The position numbers and the translations under genes were made by a program. From the NCBI GenBank assembly GCA_031382085.1, contig JANMYM010000009.1, positions 3,669-67,668 on the forward strand: a DNA stretch of 64,000 bases, read 5' to 3'. The notes below the pieces were generated by a model. The model saw only the letters and a program-made list of their open reading frames with translations. It was not told where the DNA came from and searched no databases. Below, piece by piece: positions 33,535 to 42,135 of the stretch; position 1 is the first letter of the stretch, and each line of letters opens with the position of its first letter. Source of the DNA: UBA964 sp031382085 (GTDB lineage: Bacteria > Pseudomonadota > Gammaproteobacteria > Steroidobacterales > Steroidobacteraceae).

Positions 33535-34968
33535 ATGAGCGATAACGTCAGGGTTTTACCTAGGATCAACCCCGAAACCACGACCTGTGCCGTGTTAGCT
33601 GCGGTGCGTGCCGGTGATCACCAGGTTTTCGACTGGAATATCACGGCGGATCGCTGCTCCTGGTTCGATCCGCCCGCCGGCAAGGTGCTCGGCCACGCCG
33701 CCAGCGCGCTCGTCAACCGCGACGCACTGCTGGCGCTCGTTCACCCTGATGATCTGCTGTCGGTACGCCTGGCGACTGAGGCGCTGCAGCGCGAACCGAG
33801 TACGCCAGTCGCCGTGCAGGTACGCATTCGCGATGCCGGCGGCCAGTGGCGCTGGGTTGAAGCGCGGGGCTGCCTGCTATCGCCATCTGCCAACGAATCC
33901 GGCGTGACGCGCTGCGTAGGCTCACTGCTGGACGTTACCGAGCGCAAGCACATCGAGAGCCAGTTGGCGATCGGCGCGCTGATGCTGGAAACGATTTACG
34001 ACGCCGTGCTGGTGACCGGCGCTGACGGCGAAATCCGTTGGGCAAATTCTGCGGCCGCCAATCTGTTCGGCATGCCGATCGCGATGCTGACCGGACGAGC
34101 ACTGGCTGAGTTTTGCGCGGATAGCCGTGAGCGTCAGCTCGAGCTCAATCAGGAAATTCGCGATACCGTCGCACGCTCCGGCCTGTGGCGTGGGCGCGTC
34201 AGCAATGTCGCGCCGGATGGCGATGCATTTGCGGTGGATGCGGCCGTCTGCCGCGTGAACGGCGACGATGGCGAGTTGTGGATTCATATCCGAAGGGATC
34301 TGCGCGAACGCATGCGGATGCAGCAGGCGGAACTTGCAGCGGCGCGCACGGCACAGCAGCGGCTGGGAAAGCAACTGAATGAATCACTCAGCCAGGAGCT
34401 GACTGCGGCGTCCTTGTTGTTGCGTGGTCTCCGCAGGCAGTTGCCGGTCGATACATCCGAGCCAGTGATGGAAGTCGAACGCATACTTCGTGATTCCATC
34501 TCGAAGTGCCGGCAGCTGGCACAGGGCATTTCGCCGTTCGTGTTAGGCGAGCATGGCTTTGCCATCGCCATGCAGAGTCTGGGCAAGTGGGCCGAACAGC
34601 AGGGCGCTGACAAGGTCAGCGTCGCGGTCACCCATGTTGCCGGTACCATTGACGACAATGCAGCTTATCTCGTGCATCGCGTAGCGCAGGACGTTGTCAC
34701 CGAAGTCTGTGAGACGGAAACCGGCGCCAGCATCGACATCCGGGTCTGGCAGGAGGGCTCGCATATTTGCGCCTCGATTACCGATGACGTTGCGCGCGCC
34801 GCTGATGCCAAAACTGCGCAGGCAGAATGCATGCTGGCCTTTCGCGCTGAATCCGTCGGTGCGACCATCGACACGGTCGCGCTGGCCAAGGGCGGCCGCC
34901 GCATCATTCTGCAGATTCCAGACCGGACCGCGTTGGCCGATGCGCGCCGTTACGCCGCCAGCGCCTGA
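33535..34968 (+). CDS. PAS-PAS protein with a degenerate histidine-kinase-like core
   Basis: A 477-residue cytoplasmic protein. Two PAS domains lie at about 25-135 (FDWNITADRCSWFDPPAGKV; PDDLLSVRL) and 145-260 (LETIYDAVLVTGADGEIRWA). A coiled-coil-like segment then leads to KQLNESLSQELTAASLLLRG. This aligns with the NarL-type HisKA_3 region, but the phospho-acceptor His is Asn282. The ATPase part keeps the fold (GISPFVLGEHGFAIAMQSLG) but its N box is QDVVTEV and the G1 motif is ITDDVARAAD. I infer a pseudokinase sensor. The ATG at 33535 is chosen over a TTG 12 bases upstream. No response regulator is adjacent. Confidence 0.75.
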   Translation: MSDNVRVLPRINPETTTCAVLAAVRAGDHQVFDWNITADRCSWFDPPAGKVLGHAASALVNRDALLALVHPDDLLSVRLATEALQREPSTPVAVQVRIRDAGGQWRWVEARGCLLSPSANESGVTRCVGSLLDVTERKHIESQLAIGALMLETIYDAVLVTGADGEIRWANSAAANLFGMPIAMLTGRALAEFCADSRERQLELNQEIRDTVARSGLWRGRVSNVAPDGDAFAVDAAVCRVNGDDGELWIHIRRDLRERMRMQQAELAAARTAQQRLGKQLNESLSQELTAASLLLRGLRRQLPVDTSEPVMEVERILRDSISKCRQLAQGISPFVLGEHGFAIAMQSLGKWAEQQGADKVSVAVTHVAGTIDDNAAYLVHRVAQDVVTEVCETETGASIDIRVWQEGSHICASITDDVARAADAKTAQAECMLAFRAESVGATIDTVALAKGGRRIILQIPDRTALADARRYAASA

Positions 34969-34980
34969 GCGACGACGAAT

Positions 34981-36006
34981 TCAGCTCCAGTCGAGAATGA
35001 TCTTTCCGGAGCGGCCCGAGGCCATGGTTTCAAAGCCCTGCAGATAGTCCCGCAGCGGAAAATGATGAGTGATCACCGGGCCGATGTTGAGGCCGCTTTG
35101 CAGCATGCTCGACATCTTGTACCAGGTTTCAAACATCTCGCGGCCGTAGATACCCTTCAACGTCAGGCCCTTGAAGATCACCTGGTCCCAGTCGATTGCG
35201 GTATCGCCGGGCGGGATACCTAACATCGCGACGCTGCCGCCATGATGCATGGTGCGCAGCAGCTCGCGCAGCGCCTGCGGATTGCCCGACATCTCCAGTC
35301 CGACGTCGAAGCCCTCCTGCATGCCGAGGTCCTTCATGACCTGATCGAGCGAATCGCGGTTCACATTCACGGTGCGGCTTGCACCCATTTTTGCCGCGAG
35401 CTGCAGGCGGTAGTCATTGACGTCGGTGATCACGACATGACGCGCACCGACAAAGCGCGCAATGGCGACGGCCATGATGCCGATGGGCCCGGCGCCTGTT
35501 ATGAGCACATCCTCGCCCACCATGTTGAAAGCCAGCGCCGTATGTGTTGCATTGCCGAAGGGATCGAGAATCGAGGCCATGTCGTCGCTGATGACATCCG
35601 GCAACTTGAAGGCGTTGCTGGCCGGAATCACCAGATACTCGGCAAAACAGCCCTGGCGATTGACACCCACCCCAACCGTATTGCGGCACAGGTGGCGGCG
35701 GCCGGCACGGCAATTGCGGCAGTGGCCGCAGGTGATATGCCCCTCGCCGGATACGCGGTCGCCCACATCGAAACCACGGACCTCGCTGCCCATCTGGACG
35801 ATGCGGCCGCAGTACTCATGGCCGATCGCCATCGGCAGGCGCAGGGTTTTCTGTGCCCAGGCGTCCCAGTGATAAATGTGCATATCGGTGCCGCAGATCG
35901 CGGTCTTGACGATCTTGATCAGAATATCGTTAGGGCCCGGAACGGGCTCTGGCAGCTCACCCATGGCAAGCCCCGGTCCGGCAGTCATCTTGATCAGCGC
36001 CTTCAT
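34981..36006 (-). CDS. tdh: L-threonine 3-dehydrogenase
   Basis: A 341-residue zinc-dependent medium-chain dehydrogenase. CGTDMHIYHWDAWAQ and GHEYCGRIV give catalytic zinc ligands. The structural zinc site is CGHCRNCRAGRRHLCRN. The Rossmann glycine motif is GAGPIGIMAVAIARF. It oxidises L-threonine to 2-amino-3-ketobutyrate with NAD+. It overlaps the kbl stop by 4 bp, the classic kbl-tdh operon. Confidence 0.96.
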   Translation of the reverse strand: MKALIKMTAGPGLAMGELPEPVPGPNDILIKIVKTAICGTDMHIYHWDAWAQKTLRLPMAIGHEYCGRIVQMGSEVRGFDVGDRVSGEGHITCGHCRNCRAGRRHLCRNTVGVGVNRQGCFAEYLVIPASNAFKLPDVISDDMASILDPFGNATHTALAFNMVGEDVLITGAGPIGIMAVAIARFVGARHVVITDVNDYRLQLAAKMGASRTVNVNRDSLDQVMKDLGMQEGFDVGLEMSGNPQALRELLRTMHHGGSVAMLGIPPGDTAIDWDQVIFKGLTLKGIYGREMFETWYKMSSMLQSGLNIGPVITHHFPLRDYLQGFETMASGRSGKIILDWS

Positions 36007-37184
36007 CGGGTTTCCTTCCAGGCCTGCGCAAATGCGCCGATTGCTTTGTCAATGTCGGCATCCGCCAGGGCCGCCGACATCTGAGTTCGAATGCGCGCCA
36101 ATCCGCGCGGTACCACCGGAAATGAAAATCCAATCACGTACACGCCCAGCTGCAGCAGTCGCTCGGCCATTTTGGCGGCCCGGGTCGCGTCATAGGTCAT
36201 CACCGGGATGATCGGGTGTTCACCCGGCAACAGCTCAAGTCCCGCCGCCGTCAGTCCAGCGCGAAACCGTCGCGCATGCTGTGCCAGCCGTGTGCGCAGA
36301 TCCTGCTCGGACTCGACCAGGTCGAGCGCGCGCAGACTCGCGGCGGCGATGGCTGGCGGGATCGAATTCGAGAACAGATACGGCCGCGCTCTTTGCCGCA
36401 ACCAGTCGATAACGGGTTTGCGTGCCGCGACATAGCCGCCGCTCGCACCGCCCAACGCCTTGCCTAACGTTCCGGTCAGGATGTCGATGCGGCCCATGAC
36501 CTGGCAGTGTTCATGCGTGCCACGGCCATTCGCGCCCATGAAGCCCGTGGCGTGTGAATCGTCGACCGCGACCTGCGCGCCGTAGCGTTCCGCCAGATCA
36601 CAAATTTCCCGCAATTTGGCGATGCTGCCGTCCATCGAGAAGACGCCATCGGTGACAATCAAACGGCTGCGTGCGTCCTGTGAGTCGCCCAGGCGCTGTT
36701 CCAGTTCGGCCATGTCGTTGTTGGCGTAGCGCAGCCTGCGCGCCTTGGACAGGCGAATGCCGTCGATCAGGCTTGCATGATTGAGCGCATCGGAAATAAC
36801 CGCGTCCTGTTCATCGAGAATGGCTTCGAACAGTCCGCCATTGGCATCAAAACAGGACGAAAACAGGATCGCGTCTTCCATGCCCAGAAAACCCGCGAGC
36901 CGCTGTTCCAGCTGCTTGTGCACCGTCTGGGTGCCGCAGATGAAACGCACCGACGCCATGCCGTAGCCATACCTGTCGAGCGCCCGGTGGGCGGCCTCGC
37001 GCAGCGCCGGGTGGTTGGCGAGGCCGAGATAGTTGTTAGCGCAGAGGTTGATGACCTCTGCGTCCTGCGTACGGATCCGGCCGCCCTGGGCGGATTGCAG
37101 TACACGTTCGGGCTTGTACAGGCCCTCGTTACGCAGTTCCTGCAGGGAGGCTGTCAAGCGCGATTCAATGGGGGTTGTCAGCAT
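36003..37184 (-). CDS. kbl: Glycine C-acetyltransferase (2-amino-3-ketobutyrate CoA ligase)
   Basis: A 393-residue alpha-oxoamine synthase, full length. The PLP lysine is in TGTLGKALGGASGG. LCANNYLGLANHPALREAAH and VDDSHATGFMG are family markers. It converts 2-amino-3-ketobutyrate and CoA to glycine and acetyl-CoA, completing threonine breakdown with Tdh. It is the first gene of the operon and divergent from the queuosine-precursor transporter. Confidence 0.96.
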   Translation of the reverse strand: MLTTPIESRLTASLQELRNEGLYKPERVLQSAQGGRIRTQDAEVINLCANNYLGLANHPALREAAHRALDRYGYGMASVRFICGTQTVHKQLEQRLAGFLGMEDAILFSSCFDANGGLFEAILDEQDAVISDALNHASLIDGIRLSKARRLRYANNDMAELEQRLGDSQDARSRLIVTDGVFSMDGSIAKLREICDLAERYGAQVAVDDSHATGFMGANGRGTHEHCQVMGRIDILTGTLGKALGGASGGYVAARKPVIDWLRQRARPYLFSNSIPPAIAAASLRALDLVESEQDLRTRLAQHARRFRAGLTAAGLELLPGEHPIIPVMTYDATRAAKMAERLLQLGVYVIGFSFPVVPRGLARIRTQMSAALADADIDKAIGAFAQAWKETR

Positions 37185-37204
37185 CGGCGAATTATACTCA
37201 CAAG

Positions 37205-37972
37205 ATGGAAGTCACCACCTCGCGTCAGAATCGCCTGTTTATCGTGCTGGCGGGTTTTTTTCTGACCAACGCGCTGATTGCCGAATTTGTCGGCGTCAAG
37301 ATCTTTTCGCTGGAAGGCACGCTGGGTATCGCGCCCATCGAATGGCAGCTGCTCGGCGTGGGCGGTACGTTGAATTTCACGGCGGGGGTGCTGCTCTGGC
37401 CTTTTGTTTTCATCCTCACGGATGTCATCAATGAATACTTCGGCGTGCGCGGTGTGCGCCTTATTTCATGGATTGCGGTCGTCTTTATTTGTTACGCGTT
37501 TCTGGCAGCTTATGTATCGATCGGACTGGCACCCGCCGGTTTCTGGGTCGAGGCGAATAAAGCTCTGGGAGTGCCTGACATCCAGAACGCGTATGCGCAG
37601 ATTTTCGGGCAGGGACTGTGGACGATCGGGGGCTCGGTGCTGGCATTTCTGATCGGCCAGATGGTCGACGTGCTGGTTTTTCATCGTATCCGCCGGGTGA
37701 CGGGGCAGCAGATGATCTGGTTGCGCGCCACCGCCTCGACCGCGGTATCGCAACTGCTGGACAGTTTTGTGGTGCTGTATGTGGCCTTTGTGTTAGGCCC
37801 GCAGCACTGGCCCATCCCACAGTTTCTCGCGGTCGGCACCGTCAACTACATTTACAAGATGCTGGCGGCGATTGTACTTATCCCGTTGTTGTACGTTGCG
37901 CATCGCGCGATCGACAGCTACCTGGGCCACCGCGAGGCCGAGCGACTGCGCGCCGCGGCCGCAGCCGATTAG
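37205..37972 (+). CDS. Queuosine precursor transporter (YhhQ/QueT-like VUT family)
   Basis: A 255-residue multi-pass membrane protein. ATG at 37205 (MEVTTSRQNRLFIVLAGFFL) is preferred to a start 30 bases upstream. Six or more hydrophobic stretches are seen. The family signature FPF-like PFVFILTDVINEYFGVRGVR and GQMVDVLVFHRIRR are present. The DUF165 family imports preQ0/preQ1 for queuosine in tRNA. No queuosine synthesis genes are nearby. Confidence 0.88.
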   Translation: MEVTTSRQNRLFIVLAGFFLTNALIAEFVGVKIFSLEGTLGIAPIEWQLLGVGGTLNFTAGVLLWPFVFILTDVINEYFGVRGVRLISWIAVVFICYAFLAAYVSIGLAPAGFWVEANKALGVPDIQNAYAQIFGQGLWTIGGSVLAFLIGQMVDVLVFHRIRRVTGQQMIWLRATASTAVSQLLDSFVVLYVAFVLGPQHWPIPQFLAVGTVNYIYKMLAAIVLIPLLYVAHRAIDSYLGHREAERLRAAAAAD

Positions 37973-38012
37973 TCACTGGTTGAGCGCCGCCGCCGCGTAT
38001 ACTGTACGGCTG

Positions 38013-39383
38013 GTGAACTCCCTCAGCGTCTTCGATATTTTCAAGATTGGCATCGGGCCATCCAGCTCGCATACCATGGGTCCGATGCGCGCGGCGCGCG
38101 CCTTTGCCAGCCGTTTGCGCGACGCGGGCCTGCTGGCGCAGACCCACGCGGTGGTGACCAGGCTTTACGGCTCGCTGGCGCTGACGGGCCGGGGCCACGG
38201 CACAGACCGCGCGATTATTCTCGGCCTGGAAGGCGCTGACCCGGAAACCATTGACCCGGACAGCTGCGAATCGCGCCTGGCTGCGGTCAGAAGCAAGCAA
38301 CAGCTGCTGTTGTTGGGCGAAAAAGCCATTCATTTCGACGAGCCGATGCAGTTACTGTTTCTGCGCGAGGAAAGGCTCGATTTCCACACCAATGGCATGC
38401 GATTTTCCGCCTTTGATTCCGGCGCGCAATTGCTGGTGGAGGCGGAATATTATTCGGTTGGCGGAGGTTTTGTCGTGCAGGGTCCGGGTCAGCCTGCAGA
38501 AACCACGGCGCCATCACGAGCCGTGCCATGGCCTTTTGAGACCGGCGACCAGTTGTTAGCATTGAGCCGTGAGCAGGGTCTTGAATTGCATGAACTGGTC
38601 ATGGCCAATGAACTCGCCTTTGCTGACCGTGCCGCGATCGAAACGCGGCTGGACGCGATCTGGGCTGTCATGCAGGCGACCGTGGAGCGAGGGTTTCGGC
38701 AGCAGGGGATTCTGCCGGGCGGACTGAAAGTGCGGCGCCGGGCGCCGCGTCTGCATCGGCAGTTGACCGAGAGTAGCGGCTTGCGCCCGCTCGAGGCCAT
38801 GGACTGGACCAATGCCTGGGCGCTGGCGGTCAACGAGGAAAACGCCGCAGGGGGACGCGTGGTCACTGCGCCGACCAATGGCGCTGCAGGTATTGTCCCG
38901 GCGGTGCTGCATTACTACCGGCGCTTCGAGCCGGGTGCGAGCGATGCCGGCATTCGGCGCTTCTTGTTAGTCGCGGGCGCCATCGGCATGCTTTATAAAA
39001 GCAGAGCGTCGTTGTCTGGCGCCGAAATGGGTTGCCAGGGTGAAGTGGGTGTTGCCTGCTCGATGGCGGCCGGGGGTCTGGTCGCCGCGCTGAACGGCAC
39101 CAGCGAACAAATCGAGAACGCCGCGGAAATTGGCATGGAACACAACCTGGGCCTGACCTGCGATCCGGTGGGCGGGTTGGTGCAGATCCCCTGCATTGAG
39201 CGCAATGCCATGGGGTCCGTCAAAGCGATCAATGCCGCGCGGCTGGCGCTGCGTGGTGACGGTTCCCACAAAGTGACGCTGGATCAGGTCATCACGACCA
39301 TGAGGCAGACCGGCGAAGACATGCTGACCCGCTACAAGGAAACGTCCCAGGGTGGACTCGCGGTCAACGTTCCCGAGTGTTAG
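38013..39383 (+). CDS. sdaA: L-serine ammonia-lyase (L-serine dehydratase)
   Basis: A 456-residue fused alpha/beta enzyme with a GTG start (38013), chosen because VNSLSVFDIFKIGIGPSSSH is the standard N-terminus. The 4Fe-4S cysteine region is at GCQGEVGVACSMAAGG and GLTCDPVGGLVQIPCIERN. It deaminates L-serine to pyruvate. The short overlap (4 bp) with the sixA stop on the other strand makes the two convergent. Threonine catabolism genes lie just upstream. Confidence 0.95.
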   Translation: MNSLSVFDIFKIGIGPSSSHTMGPMRAARAFASRLRDAGLLAQTHAVVTRLYGSLALTGRGHGTDRAIILGLEGADPETIDPDSCESRLAAVRSKQQLLLLGEKAIHFDEPMQLLFLREERLDFHTNGMRFSAFDSGAQLLVEAEYYSVGGGFVVQGPGQPAETTAPSRAVPWPFETGDQLLALSREQGLELHELVMANELAFADRAAIETRLDAIWAVMQATVERGFRQQGILPGGLKVRRRAPRLHRQLTESSGLRPLEAMDWTNAWALAVNEENAAGGRVVTAPTNGAAGIVPAVLHYYRRFEPGASDAGIRRFLLVAGAIGMLYKSRASLSGAEMGCQGEVGVACSMAAGGLVAALNGTSEQIENAAEIGMEHNLGLTCDPVGGLVQIPCIERNAMGSVKAINAARLALRGDGSHKVTLDQVITTMRQTGEDMLTRYKETSQGGLAVNVPEC

Positions 39384-39883
39384 CTGCGGGCATGTTCGCG
39401 CGCCACTTCGCGGTGCTGCGTGAGCACCCGGCCTGGCGCCAACTCGCTCCAGTCCGATATTTCCAGATCCAGCCTGACGATCGTGCCAGGCGAAAAGCCC
39501 GCCTCGGGTTGGCCTGCCTGCAGCCAGCGCGCAAAATCGCTGACGCCGGGGTTGTGTCCGACCAGCACGACTTTGTTAGCTCGGTTTGGGAGTTCCCGGG
39601 CGACCCGCAGCCATCCGGCGACGGTAGCCTGATAGAGTCGCCGATCCACCGTGATCGCCGATTCGCCAAGGCTGACCGCCTGCGCCAGGCAGCGCGCGGT
39701 CTCCAGCGTTCTGAGTGCCGAACTCGTGACAATCAGCTCCGGTTGCCAGGGACATCGCAGCAGGCGGTGCCCGACCGCTATGACATCCGACCAGCCGCGC
39801 CGTGACAACGGCCGCGCGTGGTCTGACGCCTCAGATTCGAAAGGCGCCGCGTGCCCGTGACGTGCAAGAGCGAGTTGCTTCAT
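39380..39883 (-). CDS. sixA: Phosphohistidine phosphatase SixA
   Basis: A 167-residue histidine-phosphatase-superfamily protein. The catalytic RHG is in ALARHGHAAP, and the second His is in LVGHNPGVSDFARWL. SALRTLETARCLAQAV is the conserved central helix. SixA removes phosphate from histidine residues such as those of the nitrogen phosphotransferase protein NPr. It lies downstream of sufT and may be cotranscribed with the suf genes. Confidence 0.85.
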   Translation of the reverse strand: MKQLALARHGHAAPFESEASDHARPLSRRGWSDVIAVGHRLLRCPWQPELIVTSSALRTLETARCLAQAVSLGESAITVDRRLYQATVAGWLRVARELPNRANKVVLVGHNPGVSDFARWLQAGQPEAGFSPGTIVRLDLEISDWSELAPGRVLTQHREVAREHARS

Positions 39884-39892
39884 GGCGCGGCA

Positions 39893-40444
39893 CTACATCA
39901 TGCCGGTCTGCAGACGCGCAGCTTCACTCATCATGGATTGATTCCAGGGCGGATCGAAAACCAATTCCACTGCGACCCTGGCCACCGTCGGAATGATCTG
40001 CAACTTCTCCTGCACGTCCTGCACCAGCACATCGCCCATGCCGCAGCCCGGCGCCGTCAGCGTCATCTTGACATCGATGTCACGCTGGCCTTCCTTGTTG
40101 GCCGCGACATCGCAACTGTAGACCAGGCCGAGTTCGACGATATTGATCGGGATTTCCGGGTCGTAGCAGCTCTTCATCTGCTCCCAGGCGAGTTTTCGTA
40201 CGTCTTCTTCCGTGGCGTTGGGCGGGAGCTGAGGCGGTTTGACGACCTCTTTGCCAATGGCGTCCGCGTCTTCGCCCGCGAGGCGAAACAGATTGCCTTC
40301 TATGTACAACGTGAAATTTCCGCCTAACGCCTGGGTGATGTAACCCGACTGGCCGGCCTTCAGGTTGACTTCAACACCCGCAGGCACGATGACGGCCCTG
40401 GCTTCGCGTTGCATGGTGAATGGCTCATTGTCAGCTGTGCGCAT
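39893..40444 (-). CDS. sufT: Fe-S assembly protein SufT
   Basis: A 183-residue protein. The N-terminal DUF-like part carries IPAG-type VIVPAGVEVNLKAGQ. The C-terminal DUF59/MIP18 domain has PINIVELGLVYSCDV and the LTAPGCGMGDVLVQDVQEKL segment with the conserved Cys. It helps mature Fe-S proteins under high demand. It is the last suf gene, 3 bp after sufU. Confidence 0.93.
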   Translation of the reverse strand: MRTADNEPFTMQREARAVIVPAGVEVNLKAGQSGYITQALGGNFTLYIEGNLFRLAGEDADAIGKEVVKPPQLPPNATEEDVRKLAWEQMKSCYDPEIPINIVELGLVYSCDVAANKEGQRDIDVKMTLTAPGCGMGDVLVQDVQEKLQIIPTVARVAVELVFDPPWNQSMMSEAARLQTGMM

Positions 40445-40447
40445 GGT

Positions 40448-40891
40448 TCATTCCGTGGAAACGGTTGCCGGGCCGCTGGCCAGCGCTGCGTGCAGCGTGT
40501 GCCAGCACAGCGAAGCGCATTTAACCCGCGCCGGAAATTCGCGCACGCCGGACAAGGCCGCGAGCTTGCCGAGATCCCGGGTCGGCTGGTAGTCGTGTTC
40601 GGTAAGCAGGCGATGGATGTCGCGATACAATGCGTCAATCTCAGCGAGCGGCTTGCCTTTGACGGACTCGCTCATCAGCGACGCGGATGCGACGGAGATC
40701 GCGCAGCCCTGGCCGTCGAAGCGCAGATCATTGAGCCGCGTTGCATCCTTGCGAACCGTGACATGCAGACGGTCGCCGCATAGCGGGTTATGACCGTCGG
40801 CAGCCGCATCAGCAGGATCCAGGCGTCCAAAATTCCTGGGTTGGCGGTTGTGATCGAGAATCACGTCCCGATACAGTTCCTTGAGGTCCAT
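40448..40891 (-). CDS. sufU: Fe-S scaffold or sulfur acceptor SufU
   Basis: A 147-residue IscU-like protein. ATG at 40891 (MDLKELYRDVILDHNRQPRN) overlaps the last base of sufS. Three conserved cysteines are visible: HNPLCGDR, GQGCAIS, and KCASLC. The absence of the IscU LPPVK motif and the SufU-type insertion between the first two domains fit SufU. It takes sulfur from SufS. This substitutes for SufE, which is missing here. Confidence 0.92.
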   Translation of the reverse strand: MDLKELYRDVILDHNRQPRNFGRLDPADAAADGHNPLCGDRLHVTVRKDATRLNDLRFDGQGCAISVASASLMSESVKGKPLAEIDALYRDIHRLLTEHDYQPTRDLGKLAALSGVREFPARVKCASLCWHTLHAALASGPATVSTE

Positions 40892-42135
40892 CAGCCGAAT
40901 ACCTCGCGCGCACGCTGCAGCGCTCCTAACAACTGCTCGATATCGTCGTCGCCGCTGTAGCAGCCCAGGCTGGCGCGGGCGGTTGCCGGCAGACCCAGGT
41001 AGTCCATCAGCGGCATGGCGCAATGATGTCCGGTGCGGACGGCAACGCCCTCGGCATCCAGAATGGTGCCGAGATCGTGCGGATGATAGTTGTTCATCGT
41101 GAACGAAATGACGCCGATCTTGTGCGCGGCTGTGCCAACGATTGTCAGCCCCGGCACCGCAGCCAGAGCGCGTGTCGCGCGCGCCAGCAAGCCATGTTCG
41201 TAGGCCGCAAGGGCCGGACGGCCAAGCGTTGCCAGGAAATCCATGGCGGCGCCCAGCCCAATGGCGCCCGAAATGTTAGGCGTGCCAGCTTCAAATTTGG
41301 CCGGCAGGTCCGCATAGGTGCTGCGTGCAAAACTTACCGTGCGAATCATTTCGCCGCCGCCCTGCCAGGGGGGCATGGACTCGAGTAGTTGTTCCCGCCC
41401 CCACAACAGGCCGATACCCGTCGGTCCGTACATTTTGTGGCCCGAAAGGGCGTAAAAATCGCAACCCAGGTTCTGCACGTCGATTACCTGGTGCGGTGCT
41501 GCCTGCGCTCCGTCCACCAGGCACAGGGCGCCGGCGTCATGCGCGAGCGTACACAAGTCACGCACCGGCAGGACCGTGCCTAACGCGTTCGAGACATGCG
41601 TGAAGGCGGCGAGCCGGGTCCGGGGTCCCAGCAACGCGCGAAAATTATCGAGCGGCAATTCGCCGGCGGGCGTTATCGGCGCCACCTTGAGGATTGCTCC
41701 GCTGCGTTCGCACAGCATCTGCCACGGCACGATATTGGAATGATGTTCCAGGGTTGTGATCAATATCTCATCGCCGCTTTTGAGGTTTTTATTACCCCAG
41801 CTGTTGGCAACGAGGTTGATGGATTCGGTCGTGCCGCGCGTGAATATGATTTCAAGGTTGCTGCGCGCATTGATGAACTGCCTGGCGCGATCCCGCGCGG
41901 CTTCCATCATTTCAGTGGCCTGCTGGCTCAGTGTATGGACACCGCGGTGCACATTCGCATGGCTGGTGCGCTCGTAATGGTCGACGGCCTGCAATACCGC
42001 GAGCGGCCGTTGCGACGAGGCGCCACTGTCGAGATACGCGAGTCGTTTGCCATTGACGCGGGTCGCGAGGATCGGGAACTGCGCGCGCACTGCCGCGAGG
42101 TTGTAGTGACTCGATCTGTCGGCCGCGGCGTTCAT
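40891..42135 (-). CDS. sufS: Cysteine desulfurase SufS
   Basis: A 414-residue group II cysteine desulfurase. PLP Lys is in LSGHKMYGPTGIGLLWG. The active-site Cys is in RTGHHCAMPLMDYLG. ITTLEHHSNIVPWQ is a PLP-pocket signature. It releases sulfur from cysteine as persulfide. It overlaps sufD by 4 bp and sufU by one base. Confidence 0.96.
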   Translation of the reverse strand: MNAAADRSSHYNLAAVRAQFPILATRVNGKRLAYLDSGASSQRPLAVLQAVDHYERTSHANVHRGVHTLSQQATEMMEAARDRARQFINARSNLEIIFTRGTTESINLVANSWGNKNLKSGDEILITTLEHHSNIVPWQMLCERSGAILKVAPITPAGELPLDNFRALLGPRTRLAAFTHVSNALGTVLPVRDLCTLAHDAGALCLVDGAQAAPHQVIDVQNLGCDFYALSGHKMYGPTGIGLLWGREQLLESMPPWQGGGEMIRTVSFARSTYADLPAKFEAGTPNISGAIGLGAAMDFLATLGRPALAAYEHGLLARATRALAAVPGLTIVGTAAHKIGVISFTMNNYHPHDLGTILDAEGVAVRTGHHCAMPLMDYLGLPATARASLGCYSGDDDIEQLLGALQRAREVFG

